Assembly: GCA_964609625.1 (NCBI GenBank)
Contig: CAZSRS010000003.1
Location: forward strand, 124,001-188,000
Length of the DNA stretch: 64,000 bases
From: G963674665 sp964609625
GTDB taxonomy: Bacteria; Desulfobacterota; Desulfovibrionia; Desulfovibrionales; Desulfovibrionaceae
Direction of reading: 5' to 3'
Translations under genes and position numbers: made by a program
Notes under the pieces: model-generated
Databases searched by the model: none
Told to the model about the DNA's origin: nothing
What the model saw: only the letters and a program-made list of their open reading frames with translations
Part shown: in pieces, positions 10,052 through 18,679 of the stretch
Position numbering within the stretch: position 1 is the first letter of the stretch
Layout of the letters: every line of letters begins with the position of its first letter

Positions 10052-10996
10052 TCATCCCAGACGCGCCCAGGCGCGCTTCACGGCACTGATGCACAGGCGC
10101 ACGGGGTGAAAGTTCATGGGGATGAGCCGTGCCGGCAGCTCGAACCCGGCTGCGTCAAAGGCCTCGGGCCGCTCCAGGGGGAAGGCCAGGTCCTGGAGCC
10201 GGCTGCCCGGCAGATCGCGGCGTTGCGCCTCTCGCCAGAGCGGCACCTGCTCCGGTGCCAGCCCCAGCAGGGTGTACAGGGCCGTATCCAGCGCCCAGGG
10301 TTGGGGCGCGGCCGCGATGCACCCCAAGGGAAAGGGGCGCCCCCCGGTGGGGCCCATGACATGCATGGCCGTGACGCCGTCCACCAACGCGCCCGTGGGG
10401 GGCAGGGCCTGGGCGATCTCGGTGATCAGGCTCTCGAAGCGCGGGCCGTGGGGACCGCGCAGGTCGCCGTGCAGGGTGTGGGCCACGGCCTTGCGGGTTC
10501 CGGGCACGCAGCCGAAGAGGTTCTTCACGGCCAGGGACAAGCGCATCTGGCCGTGGGCCTTGAACTTCGGCAGGTCCAGGACTGCGTCGGCCTCCAGAGC
10601 GTCGCGGGAGATGCCAATGGCCCAGCCGAAAGGCAGCCTGACCCGCACCGGCGCGCGCAACTCCTTGAGGGGCACGCCGAGTTCACGCAGCACCGCGGCC
10701 ATGCCGATGCGCCTGGCCACGCTCCTGCCCGAGCCAAAGCCCGGGGAGTCGGCCACGAACGGCCGCGCGCCGCGCTCCAGGAGCCAGGCGCAGGCAGCGC
10801 CCGCCACCTGGGGATGGGTGCAGACCAGGCCGTCCGGCGTGGCCTTGAGCAGGTTGGGCTTGACCAGCACCCGCCCTCCATTCGGAGGGGCGAAGCCGCT
10901 GGCGTCGAGACAGGCGAACACGGCCCGGCGCACGCGCTCCGGGTCGTAGTCCGGGCAACGGGTCATGGCGACGGGAATGGAAGAGGCCGCGGGCAT
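10052..10996 (-). CDS. DUF362 domain protein
   Basis: 314 aa, member of the DUF362 family of uncharacterised proteins often linked to iron-sulfur or redox functions. Conserved blocks seen: VLVKPNLLKA near residue 45, an HPQVAGAACAWLLE helix, ADSPGFGSG, LDLPKFKAHGQMRLSLAVKNLFG and the MGPTGGRPFPLG segment near 220. No ferredoxin CxxCxxC cluster is present, so this is the short form. AGGA precedes the ATG. Placed between umuC and mutY on the same strand; no functional tie to repair is evident. Confidence 0.8.
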   Translation of the reverse strand: MPAASSIPVAMTRCPDYDPERVRRAVFACLDASGFAPPNGGRVLVKPNLLKATPDGLVCTHPQVAGAACAWLLERGARPFVADSPGFGSGRSVARRIGMAAVLRELGVPLKELRAPVRVRLPFGWAIGISRDALEADAVLDLPKFKAHGQMRLSLAVKNLFGCVPGTRKAVAHTLHGDLRGPHGPRFESLITEIAQALPPTGALVDGVTAMHVMGPTGGRPFPLGCIAAAPQPWALDTALYTLLGLAPEQVPLWREAQRRDLPGSRLQDLAFPLERPEAFDAAGFELPARLIPMNFHPVRLCISAVKRAWARLG

Positions 10997-11046
10997 GGAG
11001 ATTCCTGATTGTTTCAGGGAGTGGCGGTGGTCTGCGGCGTGCGGGC

Positions 11047-12321
11047 TCAGCGCACGATGGGCAGCTCCTGCCAGGAGGTGGTGAAGCGGGATGATTTGCG
11101 CAGTTGGCGCATGGTCCAGGGGCGGCCCAAGCCGGCCGCGGCGTATTGCAGGGAGCCGCGCCCCCATTTGGCGTTGACGCTGTCGAGCACGCCCATGAGC
11201 GCGCGTCCCTGCTCCTCGACCTGGGGCTCGGCCAGAAGGCTGAGCTGTCGGGTGTTGCCGGCTTCGATGTCCGTGAGCATGACCCCAGCTTTCTTGTAGC
11301 TGTAGCCGTCCTTGTAGATGCGCTGCACGCAATGCAGCGCCAGGGCGATCCAACGCCGCGTGTCGGCGTTGGGCACGGGCATGCGCGCGGTGTGGGAGTT
11401 GGCATACTGCGGGCCGGGCTTGTGCGGGTTGGTCATCAGGAACACCGTGAGGTGCCCGGCCACGCCCCCTTGCTTGCGGAGTTTTTCCAGGGCGCGGGAG
11501 ACGTAGGCGGCAACTGCCTCGCGCATTTCCTGGAGACTGGTGACGGGACGGCCGAAGGAGCGCGAGGAGACGATGGCTTTTTTCGGGGGCGGGGCCTGCT
11601 CCATGGGGATGCAGGACACGCCGCGCAACTCCAGCACGGTGTGCAGCCCGGCCACAGTCATCTTTTTGCGCACGAAGTCGGTGTCCAGGTCGCGCAGTTG
11701 CCTGGCGGTGAACACGCCGTGGCGAGCAAGCATCTTGCTGTAGCGCCTGCCGACGCCCCACACGTCATTGACCTCCACTTGGTCGAGCACGGAATCCACA
11801 AAGGAGGTGTCGCGCATGCGCGTGGCCAGGTCGAAGACGCCGCCGGTATCGGGGTGTTTCTTGGCGAAGCGGTTGGCGATCTTGGCCAGGGTCTTGGTGG
11901 GGCCCAGGCCGATGGACACGGGGATGCCGGTCCACTGCCCCACGGTACGGCGCACCTCGCGCACGTAGGCCTCCAGGTCGGCGGGCATGCCGGTGAAGTC
12001 AAGAAAGGCCTCGTCGATGGAGTAGACCTCCATCTCGGGGGTGAAGCGCGCCAGGGTGCGCATGACGCGGTTGGACATGTCGCCGTACAGGGCATAGTTG
12101 GAGGAGAAGACGTGCACGTTGTGGCGCCGGAAAAAGGGCTCGCGCTTGAACGCGGGCTCGCCCATGGCGATGCCCAGGGCCTTGGCCTCGTTGGAGCGGG
12201 CGATGACGCAGCCGTCGTTGTTGGAGAGCACCACCACGGGCGCGGCCGCGAGCGCGGGGTTGAAGACCCGCTCGCAGGATGCATAGAAGTTGTTGCAGTC
12301 CGCCAGTCCAAAGATGGTCAT
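11047..12321 (-). CDS. umuC: Y-family DNA polymerase, UmuC type
   Basis: Error-prone translesion polymerase. 424 aa, matching UmuC length rather than DinB. The palm carboxylates are visible in LADCNNFYASCERV (residues 6-19) and YSIDEAFLDF (about residue 100); the UmuC-specific steric region CVIARSNEAKALGIAMGEP and little-finger/C-terminal block (KAGVMLTDI) follow. The reading frame stays open well upstream, but MTIFGLADCNNF is the family N-terminus. No umuD-like gene is adjacent and I found no clear LexA box upstream. Confidence 0.93.
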   Translation of the reverse strand: MTIFGLADCNNFYASCERVFNPALAAAPVVVLSNNDGCVIARSNEAKALGIAMGEPAFKREPFFRRHNVHVFSSNYALYGDMSNRVMRTLARFTPEMEVYSIDEAFLDFTGMPADLEAYVREVRRTVGQWTGIPVSIGLGPTKTLAKIANRFAKKHPDTGGVFDLATRMRDTSFVDSVLDQVEVNDVWGVGRRYSKMLARHGVFTARQLRDLDTDFVRKKMTVAGLHTVLELRGVSCIPMEQAPPPKKAIVSSRSFGRPVTSLQEMREAVAAYVSRALEKLRKQGGVAGHLTVFLMTNPHKPGPQYANSHTARMPVPNADTRRWIALALHCVQRIYKDGYSYKKAGVMLTDIEAGNTRQLSLLAEPQVEEQGRALMGVLDSVNAKWGRGSLQYAAAGLGRPWTMRQLRKSSRFTTSWQELPIVR

Positions 12322-12550
12322 GCCGATTCCTCGCGCGTCGTGATTGCGTCTCAGTCTGAACGATAGCCCAAGCCCGCTCCGGGGGCAAGACGGCGTGAAA
12401 TCCCAGGCGCGGAAGGGCCGGAGGTCTGGCCTGCTCGCTCCCGGCCCCTCCCGATCGTACCCGGCCGCGAGGCTGTCCTTGACGCGCTGCGGGGGTGTCG
12501 GATAGCGTGGCGGAGTCGAAAACCAGGAACCGCGCAGAGGAGGCCCAATC

Positions 12551-12844
12551 ATGGAGCACAACGAGATACGGCAGACCTTCGAGGCCTTTTTCGAGAAGTA
12601 CAAGAAGACCGAGGGCGACAGGACCTCCTGGTCCGCCCCCTGGACCGAGGTCATGCCCAGCGGCGCCAGCGTGGAGGTGAACCTGACCAAGTGCCCGGCG
12701 GGCACCACTTTCAAGGTCTTCCGCAACGGCCGCAAGCTCGGTGAGATCGCTGGCTGGGAGGCATTTTTCGGACAGATGCACGACCTCCTGGGCCCGGATT
12801 GGGATCCGGAGGCGTTCTTCGGCAGCATGCGCATGATGACCTGA
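12551..12844 (+). CDS. Small hypothetical protein
   Basis: 97 aa, acidic and soluble, no signal peptide or membrane segment. A strong GAGGAGG lies 8 bases before the ATG and codon use fits the neighbours, so it is probably translated. The middle (VEVNLTKCPAGTTFKVFRNGRKLGEI) looks like a small beta-rich fold. I do not recognise a family. It is divergent from umuC and sits upstream of the ABC transporter operon. Confidence 0.7.
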   Translation: MEHNEIRQTFEAFFEKYKKTEGDRTSWSAPWTEVMPSGASVEVNLTKCPAGTTFKVFRNGRKLGEIAGWEAFFGQMHDLLGPDWDPEAFFGSMRMMT

Positions 12845-12923
12845 GAACGGGACCGGCCAGCAGCCGGACAACCCGCCCCTCGGCCGCAAACCTCTTGACG
12901 CCAGGAAGCAAAGTAGGCGAGAA

Positions 12924-12962
12924 GGGCTTGTTAAGCCCGCGCGCACGGCCACACGCGCGGGC
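12924..12962 (+). promoter_or_regulatory. Two mutually exclusive hairpins in the ABC-importer leader
   Basis: Hairpin A pairs GGGCTT (12924-12929) with AAGCCC (12933-12938) across a 3-base loop. Hairpin B pairs GCCCGCGCG (12935-12943) with CGCGCGGGC (12954-12962). Both use the GCCC at 12935-12938, so only one can form. The pair ends 38 bases before the start of the substrate-binding-protein gene. An attenuator or translation switch is an inference; B alone could also be the terminator of the small upstream gene. Confidence 0.45.
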
Positions 12963-13000
12963 CGACGTATCTCCATCACGACATCCGGGAGGGAACGCAG

Positions 13001-13951
13001 ATGAAACGTTTGTTCGCCGTATCGGTCCTTGCCATGCTTCTGCTGCTGCCCGCGCAGCTGCTGGCCGCGCAGTACACGGTCTCCGTGAACCAGTTCGTGG
13101 AGCATCCGGCACTGGACGCCGTGCTCAAGGGATTCCAGGACAACGCCGCCGAGCTGGGTCTGGACGTCGCCTACAACGTGCACATCGCCCAGGCCAACAT
13201 GGGCACCACCACCCAGATCGCCAACCAGATCATGGGCGAAAAGCCCGACCTGGTGCTGGCCATCGCCACGCCCTCGGCCCAGGCCTGCGCCCAGAAGATC
13301 AAGGACATTCCCATCCTGGCCACGGCCGTGACCGACTTTGTCAGCGCCGGCCTGGTCAGCGACGTGCAGAAGCCCGGCGCCAACCTCTCGGGCATGACCG
13401 ACATGAGCCCCGTGGCCGAGCAGGTCGCCCTGATCAAGGAGTTCCTCCCCGAGATCAAGACTCTGGGCGTGATCTACAACTCCGGCGAGGCCAACTCCGT
13501 GGTCCTGGTGAACGTCCTCAAGGCCGAGGCGGAGAAGCTGGGCATCAAGGTCGAGGAAGCCACCGTGGTCAACTCCAGCGGCGTGTACCAGGCCGCCAAG
13601 AGCCTGGTGGGCAAGGCCGAGGCCGTGTACATCCCCACGGACAACACCGTGGTCTCGGCCCTGGAATCCGCCATCAAGGTCTGCACCGAGACCAAGCTGC
13701 CCCTCTTCGCCGCGGACAACGACTCCGTGGAGCGCGGCGTGATCGCCTCCCTGGCCGTGGACTACTACCGCATGGGGCGCCAGACCGCGGAGATGGCCAA
13801 GCGCATCCTGGTTGACAGCGCCAAGCCCGTGGACATGCCCGTGGAGAGCCTCGCGAACCTGATGCTCTACGTCAATCCCGGCGCGGCCGAGGCCATGGGC
13901 GTGGCAGTGCCCGAGGCCGTGATGCAGCGTGCCGACAAGATCATCGAATAA
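13001..13951 (+). CDS. ABC transporter substrate-binding protein (TrpX-like family)
   Basis: Periplasmic binding component of a three-gene importer. 316 aa with a clear signal peptide (residues 1-23, ending LLAAQ). The mature part is the two-lobed periplasmic-binding fold of the PF04392-type family, seen in TTTQIANQIMGEKPDLVLAIATPSAQ, PILATAVTDFVSAGLV, the hinge ADNDSVERGVIASLAVDYYRMG, and a C-terminal helix. The family includes TrpX, linked to aromatic amino acids in other bacteria; the substrate here is not determined. GGAGG precedes the ATG. A terminator-like hairpin separates it from the permease gene. Confidence 0.88.
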   Translation: MKRLFAVSVLAMLLLLPAQLLAAQYTVSVNQFVEHPALDAVLKGFQDNAAELGLDVAYNVHIAQANMGTTTQIANQIMGEKPDLVLAIATPSAQACAQKIKDIPILATAVTDFVSAGLVSDVQKPGANLSGMTDMSPVAEQVALIKEFLPEIKTLGVIYNSGEANSVVLVNVLKAEAEKLGIKVEEATVVNSSGVYQAAKSLVGKAEAVYIPTDNTVVSALESAIKVCTETKLPLFAADNDSVERGVIASLAVDYYRMGRQTAEMAKRILVDSAKPVDMPVESLANLMLYVNPGAAEAMGVAVPEAVMQRADKIIE

Positions 13952-13982
13952 CCAAGGCCTTCTGAACCGATAGGTCCTGACT

Positions 13983-14024
13983 GGGGGCTCCGGGGAGGGT
14001 CCACCTTCTCCGGAACCCCCTTTT
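13983..14024 (+). terminator. Intra-operon terminator/attenuator
   Basis: GGGGGCTCCGG (13983-13993) pairs with CCGGAACCCCC (14010-14020) with one C-A mismatch, followed immediately by TTTT. It lies between the binding-protein stop and the permease start. Partial termination here would give more binding protein than membrane subunits, a common pattern in importer operons. Confidence 0.7.
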
Positions 14025-14038
14025 CACGAACAAGAACA

Positions 14039-14929
14039 ATGAGCTGGTACGCTTTCTACGGCGCCCTGGAACAGGGCTTTGTCTACGGACTCATGGTCCT
14101 GGGTGTCTATCTGACCTTCCGGGTCCTCGAGTTCCCGGACCTGACCGTTGACGGCAGCCTGCCCCTCGGCGCGGCCGTGTCCTCGGTGGCCATCACCAGT
14201 GGGGTCAACCCCTTCCTCTCGCTGCTCTACGCCACGGGGGCCGGGTTCCTGGCCGGCATGGTCACCGGCGTCCTGAACACCAAGTTCAAGATCCTGCACC
14301 TGTTGGCCTCCATCCTGACCATGATCGCCCTGTACTCCATCAACATCCGAGTCATGGGGCGCCCCAACCTCACCCTGCTGGGCAAACCCACGGTGCTGGA
14401 TTCCTGGGCCGGGCTGGGAATGCCCCCCTATCTGGGCAACCCCATGCTCTTCGGACTCATCGCCCTGGCCGTGGTGCTGTTCTTGATCTGGTTCCTGCAC
14501 ACCGAGCTGGGCTTGGCCATGCTGGCCACGGGCGACAACCCGCAGATGATCACCAGTCAGGGTGTGAACACCCACGTAATCATCATCCTGGGCGTGGGGC
14601 TGTCCAACGCCATGGTGGCGCTCTCCGGCGCTTTGGTGGCCCAGAACCAGGGCGCTGCCGACGTGAACATGGGCGTGGGGACCATCGTGGCCGGGCTGGC
14701 CTCGGTCATCGTGGGCGAGACGGTGTTCGGACAGCGCGGTGTGGTGCGGCACGTCATCGCCGCCTTGCTGGGCTCGGTGGTCTACCGCCTGGCCATCGCC
14801 CTGGCCCTGTCGCTCAAGCTGGGGCAATTCTCCTTCACCCCCAGCGACCTTAACCTGATCACGGCCATCCTCGTGGTCATCGCCCTGATCTCGCCGCAAA
14901 TCAAACAGAGGTTCCGCGCCAGATGCTGA
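14039..14929 (+). CDS. ABC transporter permease (branched-chain amino acid/ribose type)
   Basis: 296 aa integral membrane protein of the BPD_transp_2 class, with about eight hydrophobic segments. Family landmarks include GLMVLGVYLTFRVLEFPDLTVDGS near the N-terminus and the region MLATGDNPQMITSQGVNT, which corresponds to the cytoplasmic coupling loop that contacts the ATPase. The final bases overlap the ATPase start (ATG at 14923 inside the permease reading frame), so the two are translated together. Confidence 0.9.
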   Translation: MSWYAFYGALEQGFVYGLMVLGVYLTFRVLEFPDLTVDGSLPLGAAVSSVAITSGVNPFLSLLYATGAGFLAGMVTGVLNTKFKILHLLASILTMIALYSINIRVMGRPNLTLLGKPTVLDSWAGLGMPPYLGNPMLFGLIALAVVLFLIWFLHTELGLAMLATGDNPQMITSQGVNTHVIIILGVGLSNAMVALSGALVAQNQGAADVNMGVGTIVAGLASVIVGETVFGQRGVVRHVIAALLGSVVYRLAIALALSLKLGQFSFTPSDLNLITAILVVIALISPQIKQRFRARC

Positions 14930-15717
14930 TCCTGGAGAAGGCCACCAAGTACTTCAACAAGGGCACCATCAACGAGGTGCTGGCCATCAACGGCCTGGAC
15001 CTCATCGTGGAGCGCGGCGACTTCATCACCATCATCGGCTCCAACGGTGCCGGCAAGTCCACCCTGCTCAACTGCGTGGCCGGCGGCTTCCAGCCCGACT
15101 CCGGGCGCGTCATCGTGGCCGAACAGGACGTCACCAACTGGCCCGAATACAGGCGCGCCAGGCTCATCGGCAGGGTCTTCCAGGACCCGCTCAAGGGCAC
15201 CAGTGCCTCCCTGAGCATCGAGCAGAACCTCGCCCTGGCCGCCCTGCGCGGCAAGCGCCGCGGCCTGGGCAGCGGCGTGAAGAAACAAGACAGGGAGCGC
15301 TTCCGCGAGGAACTCAAGAGGATCGGCCTGGGCCTGGAAAACCGCCTCGGTGACGTTGTCGGCCTGCTCTCCGGGGGGCAACGCCAGTCCCTGACCATGC
15401 TCATGGCCACCATCGAGCGCCCAAAACTGCTGCTGCTCGACGAACACACCGCGGCCCTGGACCCCAAGACCGCCCTGCAGATCATGGACCTCACCCAGCA
15501 ACTGGTGGAGGAGCAGAAGCTCACCACTTTGATGGTCACCCACAACATGCAGCAGGCCATTGCCTTCGGCAACCGGCTGCTGATGCTGCATCAGGGCGAG
15601 GTGATCCTGGACCTGGAGGACGAGGAGAAACAGGGGCTGACCGTGGACGACCTGCTCGACCGCTTCCACGCCCTGCGCGGCGAGGACCTGGCTTCGGACC
15701 GCCTGCTGCTGGGGTGA
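14923..15717 (+). CDS. ABC transporter ATP-binding protein
   Basis: 264 aa ATPase that powers the importer. Walker A GSNGAGKS is at residues 39-46, the signature LSGGQ at 149-153, Walker B LLLLDE at 169-174, and the switch histidine at 207 (VTHNMQQ). The sequence GGFQPDSGRVIVAEQDVTNW fits the family that partners with TrpY-like permeases. It overlaps the permease gene by seven bases and is the last gene of the operon. Confidence 0.93.
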   Translation: MLILEKATKYFNKGTINEVLAINGLDLIVERGDFITIIGSNGAGKSTLLNCVAGGFQPDSGRVIVAEQDVTNWPEYRRARLIGRVFQDPLKGTSASLSIEQNLALAALRGKRRGLGSGVKKQDRERFREELKRIGLGLENRLGDVVGLLSGGQRQSLTMLMATIERPKLLLLDEHTAALDPKTALQIMDLTQQLVEEQKLTTLMVTHNMQQAIAFGNRLLMLHQGEVILDLEDEEKQGLTVDDLLDRFHALRGEDLASDRLLLG

Positions 15718-15757
15718 TGTGGCGCTCTTCACTCCCGCGGAATGATACTGAATGAAA

Positions 15758-15810
15758 ATGGTTGCCCCAGGGCGGGAAACAATACATTTCCCGCCCCGTA
15801 TGGCAACCAT
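15758..15810. terminator. Two-part 18-bp hairpin after the ABC operon
   Basis: An outer stem ATGGTTGCC / GGCAACCAT and an inner stem GGCGGGAAA / TTTCCCGCC are separated by a small internal loop; the apical loop is CAATACA. It lies 40 bases after the ATPase stop, before the converging HdeA-like gene. There is no T-tract, so bidirectional termination or transcript stabilisation are both possible. Confidence 0.5.
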
Positions 15811-15884
15811 GCAAAGATATTTTCTGCAGATATCGCTGTTATGTAGTGCTTCTACAGCTAGCGTACCACATGCTTTGGAACGCT

Positions 15885-16196
15885 CTATTCTTCCTCGGCC
15901 ATACCTTCGACAATGTCGATAAGGTATGCGTTTGGATTTGCCTGACAGGCGTCGCCAATGGTCTCAGCCATTTCCTGGACCCATTCTTCATCCAGAACCA
16001 GGTCACCCGTCTTGCAACTCAGGTATCCATCAACCCACATCAACACGAGGCCGATGTTCTCAACACGTTCTTTCATCAGATCGTTGCAGGTGTATTCGTC
16101 CATGTCCACGGCATTTGCCCCCCGCTTGGCAAAGGCTGCTCCAGAAAATGACAGCACTAGAATGGCGGCAATTACGAATACAATCATTTTCTTCAT
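15885..16196 (-). CDS. Exported HdeA/HdeB-like small protein
   Basis: 103 aa with a signal peptide (residues 1-23, ending GAAFAK). The mature part resembles the HdeA/HdeB periplasmic acid-chaperone family: a TCNDLM element, then VLMWVDGYLSCKTGD, and a final Cys in DACQANPNAYLIDIV. The conserved Trp-x-x-Gly-Tyr and Cys-x-x-x-Pro pattern is the basis for the call; three mature cysteines are present where two are usual. CAGGAG precedes the ATG at 16196; a longer frame exists but would bury the signal peptide. Function as an acid chaperone is inferred. Confidence 0.65.
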   Translation of the reverse strand: MKKMIVFVIAAILVLSFSGAAFAKRGANAVDMDEYTCNDLMKERVENIGLVLMWVDGYLSCKTGDLVLDEEWVQEMAETIGDACQANPNAYLIDIVEGMAEEE

Positions 16197-16329
16197 AGTA
16201 TTGCTCCTGTTTCGGTAAGGGTAAAATATGCGTGTATCCTGGTTACACACTACTCCTGCTTGAAAAACAGTCAAGAAGTTATTATGTCATACGTTGTTTC
16301 CCCCTGACAGCTTGCAAAGGAGTCTCACC

Positions 16330-17139
16330 ATGCGCCGTCTGCTTTCCGTTCTTCCGTTTTTTCTTGTCGCTCTGTTCATCTCCAGGCCCGGCTTGTGCCA
16401 ATCCACCGCCGACAGGGAGACGCTTTTCCAGGTGGCCACCATCGACTCCCTGCTGCAGGGGGTTTACGACGGATTCTACCCCTGCGCCACGCTGCCGGGG
16501 CACGGCGACCTGGGATTGGGCACCTTCGCCTCCCTGGACGGCGAGATGGTCGTCCTCGACGGCAAGGTCTACCAAGTCCTGGCCGACGGTTCCGTGCGCA
16601 CGGCCCAGGAGGGCGAGACCACTCCCTTTGCCTGCGTGACATTCTTCGAGCCCGACATCCAATTCCAGGCCCAGGACGTGCAAGACTACACCCGGCTCAG
16701 GGAGATGCTCAACGCCATGGTGGCCGAAGCCCCGAACATGTTTTACGCCTTCAAGGCCACGGGACGTTTCACCATGGTACACACCCGCAGCGTGGAGCGG
16801 CAGAAACAGCCGTGGCCGCCCCTTGCCGAGGCGGTGCGCAACCAGCCCGAATTCGCCTTCGAGAATGTCCATGGCGACGTTGTCGGCTTCTACTGCCCGG
16901 AGTTCGTCAAGAGCATCAACGTGCCGGGCTGGCATCTGCACTTTCTCACCCAGGCGCGCGACGGTGGCGGGCACGTGCTGGACCTGGCCTGGACAGCCGG
17001 AGAGGTCGAGGCAGCCCTGGACGCCACGCCAGGGTTCAAGCTGCTGCTGCCCCCTGACCCGGCGTTCCAGGACGCTGTACTCGGCCCTGACCAACAAGAG
17101 GCCCTGCATCGCGTGGAGCAGAAAAGCGCGAAGGAGTAA
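16330..17139 (+). CDS. budA: Exported alpha-acetolactate decarboxylase
   Basis: Converts acetolactate to acetoin. 269 aa. A signal peptide occupies about residues 1-24 (RRLLSVLPFFLVALFIS), so the enzyme should act outside the cytoplasm, unlike most acetolactate decarboxylases. Family landmarks: TIDSLLQGVYDG, LPGHGDLGLGTFASLDGEMV, YAFKATGRF, the catalytic Glu region and the zinc histidines in GWHLHFL and GGGHVLD. The ATG at 16330 has AAAGGAG upstream; a longer frame adds 12 residues but masks the signal peptide. No acetolactate synthase gene lies nearby, so the substrate source is unclear. Confidence 0.87.
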   Translation: MRRLLSVLPFFLVALFISRPGLCQSTADRETLFQVATIDSLLQGVYDGFYPCATLPGHGDLGLGTFASLDGEMVVLDGKVYQVLADGSVRTAQEGETTPFACVTFFEPDIQFQAQDVQDYTRLREMLNAMVAEAPNMFYAFKATGRFTMVHTRSVERQKQPWPPLAEAVRNQPEFAFENVHGDVVGFYCPEFVKSINVPGWHLHFLTQARDGGGHVLDLAWTAGEVEAALDATPGFKLLLPPDPAFQDAVLGPDQQEALHRVEQKSAKE

Positions 17140-17209
17140 GCCCGATACGCCCCTGGTGTGCACGAACGAACACCTCCGGGCCATTCGTCGGGGACTTGGC
17201 GGAATACCC

Positions 17210-18679
17210 ATGAGTATGGCCCCTAACCATTGCGACGTCCTGGTGCTCGGGGCCGGGTTTGCCGGCCTGCGGGCAGCCATCGCCGCCCGTGAGCGCAGGC
17301 CCGACGCGCGGGTGCTCTGCTGCGCCTTGGGGCGCGGCCCGGCCGGCTCCTCCTTTGCCAACCGCAACCAGCGCCTGGGCATGCAGGTGCTGTGCGACAC
17401 CGCCGAGCAACAGGCCTACACGGTCCGCGCCCTGGACATCGCCCCCCCTGGCCGCATCTCGCCCGAGCTAGTGCGTCTGCTCGCGGCCCACAGCCTGGAG
17501 CGTTTCCTCGACCTGCTGCGCCTGGGCATGCCCTTTGCCGGCCACCGCGCTCCCCTTTCTCTCGATACCCAGGACATCCTCCAGGCCCGCGTGCAAGGGT
17601 GTTTTCTGCATGAACAGGCCACGGCGGTGCTCCTCCCGGACCTGCCCCAGGCCTGGGCCAGGCTGACCGGACACTTCCAGTCCCTGGGCGGGGAATTGGT
17701 CGAGGGGGTGCGCGTCCTGGACCTCTGCCGCGCTCCCTCGAGCAGAGGAATCGCCGGTGCCCTGCTGCTGTTTCCCGGCGCCGAGACCCCTTGCGTGGTC
17801 AGGGCCGGCGCCGTTGTCCTGGCCTTGGGTGGCAGCGCTCCCTTGTTTGAACGCACCGTGGCCGGCTCCTGGAATCCGGGCGTCTTTTTGGCCTTGCTGC
17901 GCCGGGCAGGGGCGCGCATCGAGAACGCCGGCTTGATGCAGTTCATGTGGTACACGCTGGAACCCCCGAGCTTTCTTCCCCTGGCGCGTGTGGCCAGGGA
18001 AAACTGGGAGATTCGCGGACAAGCCGCCGGGCAGGAGGAAGAAGTGGCGCGCATGCCGGCCGAGCTGCGCGCGCTGGCGGACCCGCGCGCCGGCCATTGC
18101 CCCTTTGCACTTGGCCAGGAGGACACAGCCCTGGACCTGTTCCTGGCGGAACACATGGACGCCGACGGCCTGGTCCGGTTGCGCCCACCAGGGGGGGCTG
18201 TGTGGCTCCGCGCGGTGCCCATGGCCCATGCCGGCAACGGCGGGGCCTGGAGCACGCCCATCGGCGGAACAAGCGTACCCGGCCTTTTTGCCTGCGGCGA
18301 ATGCGCCACGGGCATGCACGGCGCCAACCGCATCGGCGGCGGCATGATCGCCGCCACCCAGGTCTTCGGCGCTCTGGCCGGAGCCCATGCCGCCGATTTC
18401 GCCAATGCCGCCGGCAGTTCCCTTGCCTCGCCCCTGCCCTGTGCCGGGGAGCACGCGACCCTGCCCCTGTGGTCGCCCGAGTCCCCTGCCCTACGAGCTT
18501 GGCTGGCCAAGGGACTGCAACGCCACTGCATCCTTGGGGGGCGCACCACCCTCCCGACCTTTGCCGCTGAACTGAACGAGCGTCTGCACAACGGGCTCCC
18601 CTGCCAGGAGAGCCGCCTGGCGTACGAGGCGGCGTGGGAAATCGTGCAGGGGCAACTGTCCATACGGGGGGCGGAATGA
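17210..18679 (+). CDS. FAD-binding protein, fumarate reductase/L-aspartate oxidase-like
   Basis: 489 aa flavoprotein. The N-terminal dinucleotide-binding motif is LVLGAGFAGLRAAIAA (residues 11-26); the C-terminal FAD signature VPGLFACGECATGMHGANRIGGG is the hallmark of the succinate dehydrogenase/fumarate reductase flavoprotein superfamily. The middle capping domain is divergent, so a substrate cannot be named. There is no signal peptide or Tat motif. The stop overlaps the following glycosyltransferase start by four bases, indicating co-translation with a sugar-transfer protein, an odd pairing. The frame is open upstream, but MSMAPNHCDVLVLG is the natural start. Confidence 0.8.
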   Translation: MSMAPNHCDVLVLGAGFAGLRAAIAARERRPDARVLCCALGRGPAGSSFANRNQRLGMQVLCDTAEQQAYTVRALDIAPPGRISPELVRLLAAHSLERFLDLLRLGMPFAGHRAPLSLDTQDILQARVQGCFLHEQATAVLLPDLPQAWARLTGHFQSLGGELVEGVRVLDLCRAPSSRGIAGALLLFPGAETPCVVRAGAVVLALGGSAPLFERTVAGSWNPGVFLALLRRAGARIENAGLMQFMWYTLEPPSFLPLARVARENWEIRGQAAGQEEEVARMPAELRALADPRAGHCPFALGQEDTALDLFLAEHMDADGLVRLRPPGGAVWLRAVPMAHAGNGGAWSTPIGGTSVPGLFACGECATGMHGANRIGGGMIAATQVFGALAGAHAADFANAAGSSLASPLPCAGEHATLPLWSPESPALRAWLAKGLQRHCILGGRTTLPTFAAELNERLHNGLPCQESRLAYEAAWEIVQGQLSIRGAE

